Of a stretch of 64,000 nt of DNA, positions 45,721 to 58,300 are shown piece by piece (position 1 is the first letter of the stretch; each line of letters begins with the position of its first letter). The notes under the pieces are model-generated. The model was not told the origin of the DNA, searched no databases, and saw nothing but the letters and a program-made list of their open reading frames with translations. The position numbers were made by a program, and so were the translations under genes. The DNA is from Pohlia nutans (taxonomy: Eukaryota > Streptophyta > Bryopsida > Bryales > Mniaceae): contig CM040094.1 of the NCBI GenBank assembly GCA_022496805.1, positions 744,001 through 808,000 on the forward strand, written 5' to 3'.

Positions 45721-47512
45721 CATCAAGCATCTCACCAGGAATGCGAGTTTTTATATATAAGTTTTTTTTATTTAAATTCGTTTTTGAACTTTTGCAATAT
45801 CGTTAGCGAAAGTTTTATAATGTTTATAACTTTCATGAGATCGTCGTTACGAGAATGAAAATACAAAATATATCGTAGATTCTATAAATAGTATTATTCT
45901 GAAATAAGTTATTTATTATATAGAATGCCATAATGAAGCATATTGTTATTAAAACACTTAAAATGTTTTCATGTAGTGTGAAAAATGTTGATTAAATTTT
46001 TTAATCAAATATGTGTAAAAAACATTAATTCATCATTATAAAGTACATGTTTTACACACAATTGTTACAAAAAAATCCATCAAAAAATAAAGCATCGACG
46101 ATAAAATAATGGATTTGTATGAGTTTTTCTTCATTTTTACAACTCAAATGCATTCAAAGTTTGTAAAATTTATGATTCATAACTGTGATTAAAAGAAATT
46201 TAAGACAAAAAGTAAGTGATTGAAAATAATATTAATCAGACTCTAATGTTTTATATTTCCTGCACATATAGTGATATATTTTCAAATATATTTAATATAT
46301 TAATGAGATGCAAAAGTCATTTAAATCAAAGATTAATTAGAAAAAAAAATTCATTATGTTATATATTAAAATGAAACATTATATATATTTAACATAAAAT
46401 ATTTTTGAAACACAATTTGAATTAATTTTTAAAAACCTTGTGCATATTTCAACATTTAAAATAAAATTAATGCACAAGATTCAATCTTGTAATATCATAA
46501 GATTTATATTTATGACAGGAGAATGTTGCATTTAATATTCAAACATTTACAAATGTTTAAAATTGTATTACAATATGTGTTGTTTATCTTTTCTCGGTTT
46601 CAATTGTTGCTATTTTTACAGACAACATGCAAGGACGTTGAAAGGACATTGAATATCTAAGTGTTTTTCTTCCTGAAGTTGCTTCTTCCGATGTTAAACA
46701 AACAATCCGTGGGTCTGCTCCTTTACTAGAGCGCCACTAGACGAACGCATCATATTGAAAGGTGATAAACACATTAGTTCTGATGATTAAAAGACCTTTC
46801 TTATTCGATGTTTTTTCAAGTTGTTGAAAAATAGACCTTGATGGGGATCTGTGACTTGCAATTTCGATTCTCTTTAATTTTGTGATGAGAAAATAAATTA
46901 ATATATATTTAGATTACATGCAATCTATGCAGGAGTTACACAGGTGTAAGAACTACACATGAATTCAATAAGCCACAAATCTCAAACAAAATGCTAAGCC
47001 GGTCTTTGTATTTTTGGTTCACTCATAATCAACAGTGATTTACGTCATGACCTAGTCCGAGTTTGGAAAGGAATTCAAAATCCCTAAACAACTCCCATAT
47101 AGTAGGTGAATCAAATTCATGAGAGAAAGCCACTTTGTTACCAATTGTAAAGCCAAATAATTACAAGGCTTTTAATTTCCATTATTATGGTCACGAAGTT
47201 GTCAATTGCTTGATGCTTGAGTCTATGCTAACACATTGTAAAAAGTTTCTCCGTGTCCCGGAACACCACCTAACCGCGAGAGTTCGAACACGTTGACAGC
47301 AGAGTGCTGCTCTTCACCACCGTATCCATCATACTCTTCTAGTTCACGGACAACTTCCCCTCCTGAATCGGGATCGGTATCCCAATAGCGCTTTTTAAGT
47401 TTGTTATAAATATATGATAGCAGATTGTAAACAATCGTGAGCGTTAGCGGTAGCAAGCTGTTTTGTAGTCATTTTCTCGCTTGCGTCTAAGATAGTAATT
47501 GTCCAGCACGCT
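45721..47512. other. AT-rich left-arm DNA
   Basis: Very AT-rich sequence to about 46,560, then mixed composition. A 77-codon minus-strand frame at 47,223-47,456 has no recognisable domain. Mirrored at 48,341-50,132. Confidence 0.5.
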
Positions 47513-47925
47513 TCAGCACACACGAATCCATAGCATCAGACTGACACATAACGGTTCCAAGAACAAGCGATTTCTTCCCGTCGTCCTCCATGTTTGTAAC
47601 TCGTCCACTTCTTCTGCCAAATCAGTCATTTCATTAGTATTAACAAGACAAGTAATTCCTAAACATTCGCAATGTCCCAAGCTAAATTCAAAGTCCTCTC
47701 TGAAATCAAACTTCATCCCCGACCATGTGGCAAATTCACTTTGAATATTTGTCATTTTCCTCATATCCTCTTCTGACTCTGCGATTTGCACTTCATCATC
47801 CATGTAGACCATCCCCTTAACTTGTATTCCCGCAATTGAAAACCTCTGCACTCTTTCTCTAACCATTTAGCTACTCTTTCATTTACAACAGCAAATGTAA
47901 AAGGACTAATGTTGTAGCCAGGGGG
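47513..47925 (-). pseudogene. Broken reverse-transcriptase fragment (left of axis)
   Basis: On the minus strand the piece reads PGYNISPFTFAVVNERVAKWL, then shifts frame before MVYMDDEVQIAESEEDM and FATWSGMKF. The YxDD box after a hydrophobic residue and the downstream WSGMKF are typical of non-LTR (LINE-type) reverse transcriptases. There is no endonuclease or complete palm domain. The fragment is truncated exactly at the palindrome axis. Confidence 0.6.
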
Positions 47926-47932
47926 TCGCACA
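47921..47932. other. 12-bp spacer at palindrome axis
   Basis: The sequence gggggtcgcaca separates TTGTAGCCA from TGGCTACAA. It is the only non-palindromic DNA at the centre. The axis coordinate is 47,926.5. Confidence 0.93.
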
Positions 47933-48340
47933 TGGCTACAACATTAGTCCTTTTACATTTGCTGTTGTAAATGAAAGAGTAGCTAAATGGTTAGAGAAAG
48001 AGTGCAGAGGTTTTCAATTGCGGGAATACAAGTTAAGGGGATGGTCTACATGGATGATGAAGTGCAAATCGCAGAGTCAGAAGAGGATATGAGGAAAATG
48101 ACAAATATTCAAAGTGAATTTGCCACATGGTCGGGGATGAAGTTTGATTTCAGAGAGGACTTTGAATTTAGCTTGGGACATTGCGAATGTTTAGGAATTA
48201 CTTGTCTTGTTAATACTAATGAAATGACTGATTTGGCAGAAGAAGTGGACGAGTTACAAACATGGAGGACGACGGGAAGAAATCGCTTGTTCTTGGAACC
48301 GTTATGTGTCAGTCTGATGCTATGGATTCGTGTGTGCTGA
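47928..48340 (+). pseudogene. Broken reverse-transcriptase fragment (right of axis)
   Basis: Mirror copy of 47,513-47,925: same frameshift, same VYMDD and WSGMKF motifs, so the break predates the palindrome. The two fragments stand head to head with only the 12-bp spacer between them. Confidence 0.6.
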
Positions 48341-51062
48341 AGCGTGCTGGACAATTACTATCTTAGACGCAAGCGAGAAAATGACTACAAAACAGCTTGC
48401 TACCGCTAACGCTCACGATTGTTTACAATCTGCTATCATATATTTATAACAAACTTAAAAAGCGCTATTGGGATACCGATCCCGATTCAGGAGGGGAAGT
48501 TGTCCGTGAACTAGAAGAGTATGATGGATACGGTGGTGAAGAGCAGCACTCTGCTGTCAACGTGTTCGAACTCTCGCGGTTAGGTGGTGTTCCGGGACAC
48601 GGAGAAACTTTTTACAATGTGTTAGCATAGACTCAAGCATCAAGCAATTGACAACTTCGTGACCATAATAATGGAAATTAAAAGCCTTGTAATTATTTGG
48701 CTTTACAATTGGTAACAAAGTGGCTTTCTCTCATGAATTTGATTCACCTACTATATGGGAGTTGTTTAGGGATTTTGAATTCCTTTCCAAACTCGGACTA
48801 GGTCATGACGTAAATCACTGTTGATTATGAGTGAACCAAAAATACAAAGACCGGCTTAGCATTTTGTTTGAGATTTGTGGCTTATTGAATTCATGTGTAG
48901 TTCTTACACCTGTGTAACTCCTGCATAGATTGCATGTAATCTAAATATATATTAATTTATTTTCTCATCACAAAATTAAAGAGAATCGAAATTGCAAGTC
49001 ACAGATCCCCATCAAGGTCTATTTTTCAACAACTTGAAAAAACATCGAATAAGAAAGGTCTTTTAATCATCAGAACTAATGTGTTTATCACCTTTCAATA
49101 TGATGCGTTCGTCTAGTGGCGCTCTAGTAAAGGAGCAGACCCACGGATTGTTTGTTTAACATCGGAAGAAGCAACTTCAGGAAGAAAAACACTTAGATAT
49201 TCAATGTCCTTTCAACGTCCTTGCATGTTGTCTGTAAAAATAGCAACAATTGAAACCGAGAAAAGATAAACAACACATATTGTAATACAATTTTAAACAT
49301 TTGTAAATGTTTGAATATTAAATGCAACATTCTCCTGTCATAAATATAAATCTTATGATATTACAAGATTGAATCTTGTGCATTAATTTTATTTTAAATG
49401 TTGAAATATGCACAAGGTTTTTAAAAATTAATTCAAATTGTGTTTCAAAAATATTTTATGTTAAATATATATAATGTTTCATTTTAATATATAACATAAT
49501 GAATTTTTTTTTCTAATTAATCTTTGATTTAAATGACTTTTGCATCTCATTAATATATTAAATATATTTGAAAATATATCACTATATGTGCAGGAAATAT
49601 AAAACATTAGAGTCTGATTAATATTATTTTCAATCACTTACTTTTTGTCTTAAATTTCTTTTAATCACAGTTATGAATCATAAATTTTACAAACTTTGAA
49701 TGCATTTGAGTTGTAAAAATGAAGAAAAACTCATACAAATCCATTATTTTATCGTCGATGCTTTATTTTTTGATGGATTTTTTTGTAACAATTGTGTGTA
49801 AAACATGTACTTTATAATGATGAATTAATGTTTTTTACACATATTTGATTAAAAAATTTAATCAACATTTTTCACACTACATGAAAACATTTTAAGTGTT
49901 TTAATAACAATATGCTTCATTATGGCATTCTATATAATAAATAACTTATTTCAGAATAATACTATTTATAGAATCTACGATATATTTTGTATTTTCATTC
50001 TCGTAACGACGATCTCATGAAAGTTATAAACATTATAAAACTTTCGCTAACGATATTGCAAAAGTTCAAAAACGAATTTAAATAAAAAAAACTTATATAT
50101 AAAAACTCGCATTCCTGGTGAGATGCTTGATGAGAAGGGTCTATGGAACTGAAATGAATTTAATTAACTTCTGTTGCTTATGTTTGTGATTAGAGTGCTC
50201 CGTTATACAGGTGCTGGAAGTTTGGACTTGAGTGTGGATGCCACTCTTCGACCATCCGTAGAGGTAAGCTCCTAACTACTAATCTAAGATTTATGCTACG
50301 TTTCAATTTCTCACTAAAGTTTTAAGTCTAATGTCAATGTCCTGTATTTTATGTCCAACTAATATCTGAATGAAACTGAAATAGAATGGAACTGAAATGA
50401 AAGGTTGATGGAACAAAAATGGACTTAATTAACTTATGTTGCTTGTGTTTGTGATTAAAGTGTTCCGTTGTACTGGTGCTGGAAGCTTGAACTTGAATGT
50501 GGGTGCTGTTTAGGATTATTTTGACTATGGCCTTGAGAATCGCCATGGCACTGGTTACCAAGAGGGATATTGATCTTATTATTGATGTGATAATTGCCGT
50601 GACAGTGGTTTAGGATTTAGGACACGCTGGATGCATTTATTGCTCGTCATTAGCACTATTGCTGTGGTTGCACCACCGACCCTTATAACGATTCCCGTGA
50701 TAGTGTAGGGTTTAGGATTACTTTGACTATTGTCATGAAAATAGCCATGACACTGATTCTCGGTTACCAAAGAAGAATATTGGTCTTATTATTGATGTGA
50801 TAATTGCCGGATCAGTGGCTTAGGATTTCGGACATGCTGGATGCGTTTATCGCTCGTCATTAGCACTATTGTTGTGGTTACACTACTGAAGTTTAGAGTA
50901 GTTTTCTGTACTTGATCACGCTATTGGTTTGTTGAGAGTGAAATTTAAATTTTCTATCTACTTGCGCATCAAAGCGAAAATTGCAAAACATGGTACGAGG
51001 ACATCTCCAATTTCTTGTCGTTTAGGATTTATGCTTTAGAGTTTAGAGGTTAGAGTTTAATG
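48341..51062. repeat. Right-arm mirror of AT-rich DNA and tandem duplications
   Basis: Inverse of 44,791-47,512. Contains the mirrored tandem duplications (about 50,133-50,893) and a 77-codon frame at 48,397-48,630 with no recognisable domain. No gene seen. Confidence 0.6.
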
Positions 51063-51473
51063 CTTAATTTTTGCTTCTCATTATGATCTTCTAATAGTGA
51101 CTCTAACTTCTCTTGTAAATGAACATCCGTCGCTTGAATAAACAACTTCGTCTTCTCAATCTTAAAGTTGTTCTCTCCGTACTCGACAATTGCAAAAATT
51201 GTCGTTCGAAATGTTTTAAAAGCTCACTTGCCGACAAACCTTTATTCGGCCGAGCATTTTAATGCAAAAATGTTCTTTATATTATCTTCTCAAAAGTACT
51301 CCATAAAAAACTCTTCCTACAATGCTTGTGTGAATGCATCCCAATACTCTCCATCACTAATTCTCATTTATCTCACGCGATCACAAATCTTCAGAATTGT
51401 GGCAAGTTCAAAGTTCACAACCAATTCTCTTTCCTCAACACAATTCAATTCTATCTCTTTTGCATACATGCTC
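51063..51473 (-). pseudogene. Degenerate gag-like fragment (right arm)
   Basis: Exact mirror of 44,380-44,790, with the same stops, so it was already dead before duplication. The open frames on the plus strand here are antisense shadows. Confidence 0.35.
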
Positions 51474-51482
51474 TAATACTTT

Positions 51483-54400
51483 GTCACATTCTGTCCATTA
51501 AATTGAACAATATTATTTACAATACATTGTAAAGTCTTTTCTTATTAAAGGTTCGTTTTGTACATTGTCTTTTTTTTAACTCATATATCGATTGAAAGCA
51601 TCGAACATCTGCATAGTTAACTTCATATTCGGCAATGTTTTAATTTTTTCCATAACTTGCTTCTCCTACCTTCAACCCTTCTATACAATACCCTCAAATA
51701 TGTTTCACATCCGTCAAACTAATAATTAATATTTAAACCAATATGTGGATTGTAAAACCTCATTTTTCACCATAGCTCACAATTTGAAGAACAACTCGAA
51801 CCGTTGAATTCATAACATCTTTCATGAAAGAAATACCAAAATTTCCTACTAAAAACTTTTGAAAGAGAATCTCATTTAAATACATAATCTTAACTCAAAA
51901 AGAATTGGAAACGTCAATTTAGGAACATGATACATTTACCACTCCGGACTTTTCACGTCGGGTTCATAAAAAATATGTTAAGAAGTACGGAGTGTGTGTT
52001 TGAAAAAAACACAGGCCTTCTTGTGTGGTAGAACTCCGTCTAAAAAATGTTTCTCTGTGAAGTATCACTCACTAAACCAAATGCTCGTTCCTACATTGAC
52101 CTATTTGATTTTAAAACTATGTAGCTCTCTAACTATACTTTTTTTTCTAATGAAACTTTGTATATCGGTCACTCAGTTTACCATAAACTCGTGCTCCTAA
52201 TTTCACTAATAAGTAAGCTTTGAGTAATCCGTGATGACCACTTTCTGTAAAACAATTTTTAACTTCAATTTCACCTCCAAAGACCACTTGCATAAACGCT
52301 CATATCTCACAACTCGTAAATTTCATGCGTGTAAGATTTTGACACAATGTAAATGAGTAATGCAAAATTTCACCCTCCAAAATTGATTGTTTGAATCAAA
52401 GTATTCATCGAGATATGCACCTTCAAATTTCATCCCCTTAGGCTGCCAAAGTATTTCCACTCCTTTCATTTTAGTTCTTCATTTCTTTATCTTCATCACT
52501 CTTCAAGCCTTCAAACTTGACACACTACTAACATACCTTATAAGAACTCATGTTCAAAGTTTTATATGAGAAGTTTCTCTAATCATATTCAATAATTAAA
52601 ACTTCGTAACTCAAATTTTGTCCTCTGTATAAATCAAAGTAGAAGTTATAACATATGCACATATTGCATGCGCTCACTCTCTCAAGTACTCTCAGTACCC
52701 TAAAATCCTCTAAGCGTTTAGAAGCACTTAGAAGACACACTTAAACTCCCACAATCAATTTCCAATGCACACTAACATAAATGCTCTAAACACTCAAACT
52801 TCTAACCTTTATATCCTACTTCGTAATTCAAGAACGGTCCAATAGAAGCCACAACTCATTTAGTATAATAAAAAGTCACATCTTGTTCAGTTCAATGAAA
52901 AGATTTTATATTTGATCAAACAAGCCTCCTTTTCATTCGGTTCAATAATAAGCCATATCTTGTTCGGTCCAATGGGAAGACACAACTTGTTTGGTCTAAT
53001 GAAAAGACTTCACACATAGTCAAACAAGCCTTCTTCTCATTCACTCCAATGATAAACTTTCACCTTCACGCCCCACCGCTTTACCTAATTCAATCCTAAC
53101 TAAGTCTTCTCAATCACTAGTATAATGACCATTTAAACCAGTTCTCAACCAAACATCAACTAACATACTTTCACTTTAACATAAATTTACTTACATACTT
53201 AGAGATATAACTAATTCACATAGATGTTTAAGTTTTTAACCATTAACTGGCCCACATCATGACAATGCGTCCCAATTTTTTAGCATCAAATCATGAAATA
53301 CCAATTTCTGTAAAATTTTCAACTACATGTTTGCCTACGATTTACAATGTACAATTGCTTAAAGATTCTAGCTTTGAACTTCAAAAGTGTAATTAGATCT
53401 ATTATTCTATTTCTCTACCCTTTATATAGTTGTATTATTATTAAAGTAGATCTCTTATTTACAAATTACAATAATGTTAAATTTTTTAACCCAACTCATA
53501 AGTTGGACAATAAATAGGTCAAAAACTCAGAACCCTAATCCAATGGAGAACCCAAAATCAATATAGTGTACTATAGGCATACATTGGGAACATCAAATGT
53601 ATGATTGTAGAACATAATATCAATTCTAGTTTTATTATTGATCTTAGGTGCAAAAATGCATTGATAGTTAAGAATAATTTTTAGAGTGCAAAAGTGATTT
53701 GATAGTTAGTTTATTTTACACTGAATCAATATATATTTGAATGTAACTCGACAATGTGACACAACATTGTAAATTGATAATCAATAATGAAACTTTTACA
53801 GTCTGGATTTTATGACATTGGAAGTTAGAGTAATATTACTTATTTTTAATTTGAATGTCAAAACAACATCAATAGACTAATTTGTAAATTGACCTCAATG
53901 TTATTTTCATGTACATAAAATTTGAACTACGTGTACAAAATTGTCGATCTACTATACATCACTTGTGATCATAAAGTACATTGAGGAGATCTTCAAAGAC
54001 CTCACGTAATACCACATGGTAATAGGAAAACCCTAATATGCAGCAATAGATCCAAAACACTATATTTATTAGATGAAGGTGAAGTCACATTCAGAATGAA
54101 AATCCCTAAACTTATTTCACAATGTAACATCACTATAAAAGCTCCCAAACATGCACAAAGTAGTATTCTTTCATATATCAACCTCTAAATGTCGATAGGT
54201 ATTCCCATACGCTTCCACTACCACTTCTTCCACACCTAATCTCTTTTCAATGTCATGACAGCCCTAAACACCCTTCCACCTGAACACAAGCAATAGAAAT
54301 GAAGCAGTTAGTCACAACGAGCTGGCCGAAACAAAAATTGTGTTTCTCTAGTATTCTTCGTACATTAGCACTTTATTTGCAATTGGATTGAGCAGTCAAG

Positions 54401-55358
54401 CCATGGTTACAGGAGCACGTAACGATGGAAAAAGTTCACAAGGTTATGATCCCACATGATGATCACACACTACCCGTGAATGTTCCAAGAAAGACTGCAT
54501 ATTTAATTGAAATAAAATTGTTGTACCCCTATCAAAACCTCTACAGCCTATGCTCTTGCATGCCCCACTTGAGCTTCCTTAATGTCTCATATTTGTTCAT
54601 CGCCATAAACAATAAATCAGTCATAGTAGAATGCCTAATGTCAAAAGGATACAAAAACCACCAATGCTCTAATTACATCTCCAATACTGACTTCTATTAG
54701 AAACAACTCATCTTTCATGCACTTGGTAGGCCTTTCATAAACAAGTGGTGTAAGCATGACTTGACTAAATACCTATGGCCACTTGTCTTCAAATGAAAGT
54801 GGAGAAGTCTAATGTCACTTTCAGTGGTCTAAAACCTCCTACTCGGAAATTGCAAAAAGCATTCATAGTAAAAAATAATTGATCAAAAACAAATCTGGCT
54901 CTTGCATCCAAAATGATCCCATAGAGCATATTTCAAGATTCAACTTTTTTACAAAAATATTACAAAAATATTGGTGATAGCAATCATAAATCTAACTGTA
55001 TAAATACAATCTACAATTTATAATGTATAATTATTTTTCCCTGCACCAGGTGCAAAATATCCCTCTGGATAACATTGTAGGATGCACCTTTCGCAAAACT
55101 GCCGAATTTGGAGAGGCGTGAGGACGTGGAGGGGTTAATCTTCCACCAAGGAGCGGTTCTTCCAAAGCATCCAAGAATTCCCAAAGAATTTCTAATGTAT
55201 AAGTTGAAATGCACTTCTACTCTGAATCACAAATGCACCTCTTCAACCAAGTAATTATTATAAACCGTTCCTCTATTGTGAACCCTAAACTGCAACACTG
55301 TTTAGAAACGCACATTGTGGACATTGCTACCAGTGAGCACAATAATGTCCGATGGACA
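51483..55358. other. Right-arm spacer, gene-free
   Basis: Inverse of 40,495-44,370. The R2-type repeat with terminal CGTGGAGGGGTTAA ends at 55,138. Nothing else is recognised. Confidence 0.6.
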
Positions 55359-58300
55359 TTACAAAGACGAAGGTTTCCCACACACAGGTCTTGGAGGTGG
55401 TTCAACACAACTCGATGGTGCATAAATGTCATAGCGCCGGTGCTGCAAAACCCAGTCACAAAATCCATCAGAGCTCATACAATTGAAGCCTTCATTGATT
55501 AGTACATCATGGTGGTGCTTGCTGGAGAGTTTTCATCCATTTCAAACTATGCACCTTCCCCGGCACCTCCAGGCTTTGGTATTTTCCACGACCTAGTACT
55601 GAACCTGTAGGATAAGACTTTCACATCCAAATTCCTAGGAAACCAAATTCTCACTGGCTTTGAAAGGTGGACACGCTACGCACAAAACGTGGAATTGCTA
55701 CTTCTGCGTTGCACAACTTGAAAGGACGGTTGATCATTATTCGTTGCATTTGATTTTGCCAAGTTTGATTTTGGTTCACCTGTTCAATTGGCATGCGAAG
55801 CCTGACGTTGCGTAATACCGAGTGATCTATATCTGCAATTGCTAACCCAGTCTGCAACTTGTCTGCAAATATTCAGGTGAAGGAAAAATCAGCCACTTTC
55901 ATCCTTGATCCACGATGCACGGTAACTTGGAAGTCAAAAAGGACGAGTACTTCACTACCTCGGTATCTCATAATGTCCCTTGTTTCCGATGAATCCTAGA
56001 AACAACTACTCCTCGAGTTGAGGCCTCACCCTTCTGTTCCACGCCACGTTTGACCAAGAAACGTAACATGGAAAAAGCTAGGACACATTGGAAGAGGTCA
56101 TTCACGAGAAGAGTGGCATACCAGGTAACCGTGCAATGACTTTGCCCCACGGGTCTACTATTATCGCATCTCCGTAACTTTCTCTTTTCTCATTGTGCTT
56201 CCCAGCTTGAGCCGCAGCCAAAACCTGCAGATGACAGGTCAAACAGAAGTATAGTAGGGGTATAAAACAAGGTCAACAGAGCTGTGATGAGATAGTCGAG
56301 TTGAAAACTGGAGATGCAGCGCATGTTGCTTGTTAGCCTTTATGAATCTAAACAAAACGGAATGGAGAATAGACGAGGAAATGGTCATACGTAGCATTGC
56401 GTCTCAACAGCACGAGCTCGAAGAAGTAACTCCCAATGAACCTCTCCCGTAGCCTTTGTGAATGCTGATGGCACCAACAGAACCTAACAACACTATCACA
56501 AGTCAGCGACTAGGGAAGCATCCTAGCTATCGCTGTAGAAAAGCTCCTCCGCTTCTGGTGGGAAGAGGGCACTTGAAAACAAGGTGGCTCTGGAACCAAC
56601 CAACCTCGCAGTTCTCTGTGAACCTAAGGCGTTGATACAGCTCCGGGAAGCGAAGATCGTAGCACACCGTCAGCCCCAGCCGCCCTGCTGGACTATCAAC
56701 CGCAACCACCTCCGTACCTGACAAAGCGAGACCCCACATTTATGTTACTGATGTTGTTCTCTATATGGACAATGCAGAAGACGATGTGACTCCTGAACAG
56801 CATGAGTTTTCACTGACGCCCACATACGGTCAGAAGAGCACATTTGGGAAATGTTGCCCAAAAACCACTCGGAATCGAAACCGAAGTTTTCACAATGCAC
56901 AGTCGCCGATCGCACCAGGCAGTGCAAGTGCCTCAAGGGATCATACCAGATGCTGTGGTATTACTCTCTTGCAATACTGGACCTCCGGGCACATCCACAT
57001 CAAACCTGGCACAGCAAGATGCGTCTTTGTCAGATCTTTACCGGAAGGCCTGCCTTATCCGAAGCACTTGATGGGAAGTAGCCAGACAGCCGGCCATGTG
57101 GACCACTGGGAGAATTATCACTGCGCTCAACAAAACAACAGTCTGACAACCAAGGGATTGAGTACGACACGCGATCAGAAACATCATAAGCACCACTCAG
57201 GAACGAGATTGAAAGAAACAGCATGGACTTCGATTCAGCGCAGAATGCAGAAATACACTTCACAGCACATCGAAACTGCACCGCGATTTCATGAAATATC
57301 AAACAGGTACTCAGAGAATCGGTTAAACGTTCCCCGACGATAAAAATCTGATGCTATTCTTACAGTCCCAGGGAGATCCGTTTCGGGAAGAATAAATTCA
57401 ACGCGAATGCATATGGTACGTGACGAGTTGATGTACAGTAAAGTAGGGCAGAGCACGTACAGGTGAATTTTTCGGTAGGCACTGCAGATATTGCCCATGT
57501 CGTCAAGAAGCACATGAGTGTTGTAGTGGTGATTGTTATCTGGCCCCTTTTCTTGGAACCCGCCAAGCGCAAGCCATAACCCTGCCTCCCTGTCCCAACA
57601 GCTCTGTTAGATCACGACCAGATTCATACCATCGTCTCCTGTGTATTTGAGACGAAATCTACGGATCTGAAGATAATTGATGATTAGACACATCCGGTGT
57701 AGTTTCACCAGAGGGGATCATTTCGAGCTCACAAGGCATTAATTCTAATTTAAACTTGAGAAAAAGTCTGGTTCCGTAGACTTCCCAAAGAAAACAGGAG
57801 AATCCCCATTTGCTAACAAGAATTGCACATGTTTCTTAAGGACTCAAATATTTTGCTGAGAAGTTCCCCGATTCTTAGGCAACGTAATCTCCTTTTAAAA
57901 CGACAAATCAACAAGAATGTCCAGGCTGTTTACATGTTCTAAAAACTCGTTCAGCACATGATACTTCTCTGCAGAAAAGTAAACAGTGACAAAATTTCAT
58001 CTTAAACGGGACACATCAAAGGTACACGGATTGGACAAGGAACGTGCCTCGCGAGACTCTGGTAGCGTTTGATGATCGGCCCTGTCAAAGGCTCGGCAAT
58101 TTTCAAAGACTCGCCCTGCTTGGCCCCAATGAACGAGAAGCACTCCGGAAGGGACAACAACCTTACGCCAGCTTCCGCTGCTTCCTGGATTACGATTGGA
58201 AAGAGAGTTGAGGAACCGTTACCTGATGAATCCATACCATAACTAATCAAGGGATTGCAATTATTTCTAGTGGAAACCTGAACATTGAAACTCTTGCTCA

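Larger units (their letters stand above)
37662..47920 (+). repeat. Left arm of about 20.5-kb palindrome
   Basis: Position x here pairs with 95,853 - x on the opposite strand. Anchors checked from the exon 2 acceptor to the axis all obey this sum without indels. The only internal mismatch noticed is 39,712 (G) against 56,141 (T, i.e. A on that gene's strand), a silent AAG/AAA change. The outermost mismatch is 37,661/58,192, beyond which homology continues at clearly lower identity. The arm holds exons 2-9 of the nitrilase-like gene, the R2-type repeat at 40,715, gag- and RT-like relics and AT-rich DNA. Confidence 0.93.
47933..58191 (-). repeat. Right arm of about 20.5-kb palindrome
   Basis: Reverse complement of 37,662-47,920. 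It carries exons 2-9 of the second nitrilase-like gene and mirror copies of every left-arm feature. Immediately outside it, intron 1 and exon 1 are homologous to the left side but carry many substitutions and indels. Confidence 0.93.

Noticed and set aside
47223..48630. Treating 47,223-47,456 and 48,397-48,630 as conserved small genes
   Set aside because: The 77-codon frames are identical only by virtue of the palindrome and show no recognisable domain.
40639..55214. Numerous paired short frames in the two palindrome arms
   Set aside because: They recur only because the arms are mirror copies. None has family resemblance, apart from the nitrilase exons and the RT and gag relics.
56765..57343. 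192-codon plus-strand frame (mirror 38,510-39,088) as a separate gene
   Set aside because: It is antisense to nitrilase exons 3-5 and the introns between them and shows no domain. The sense exons explain the sequence.
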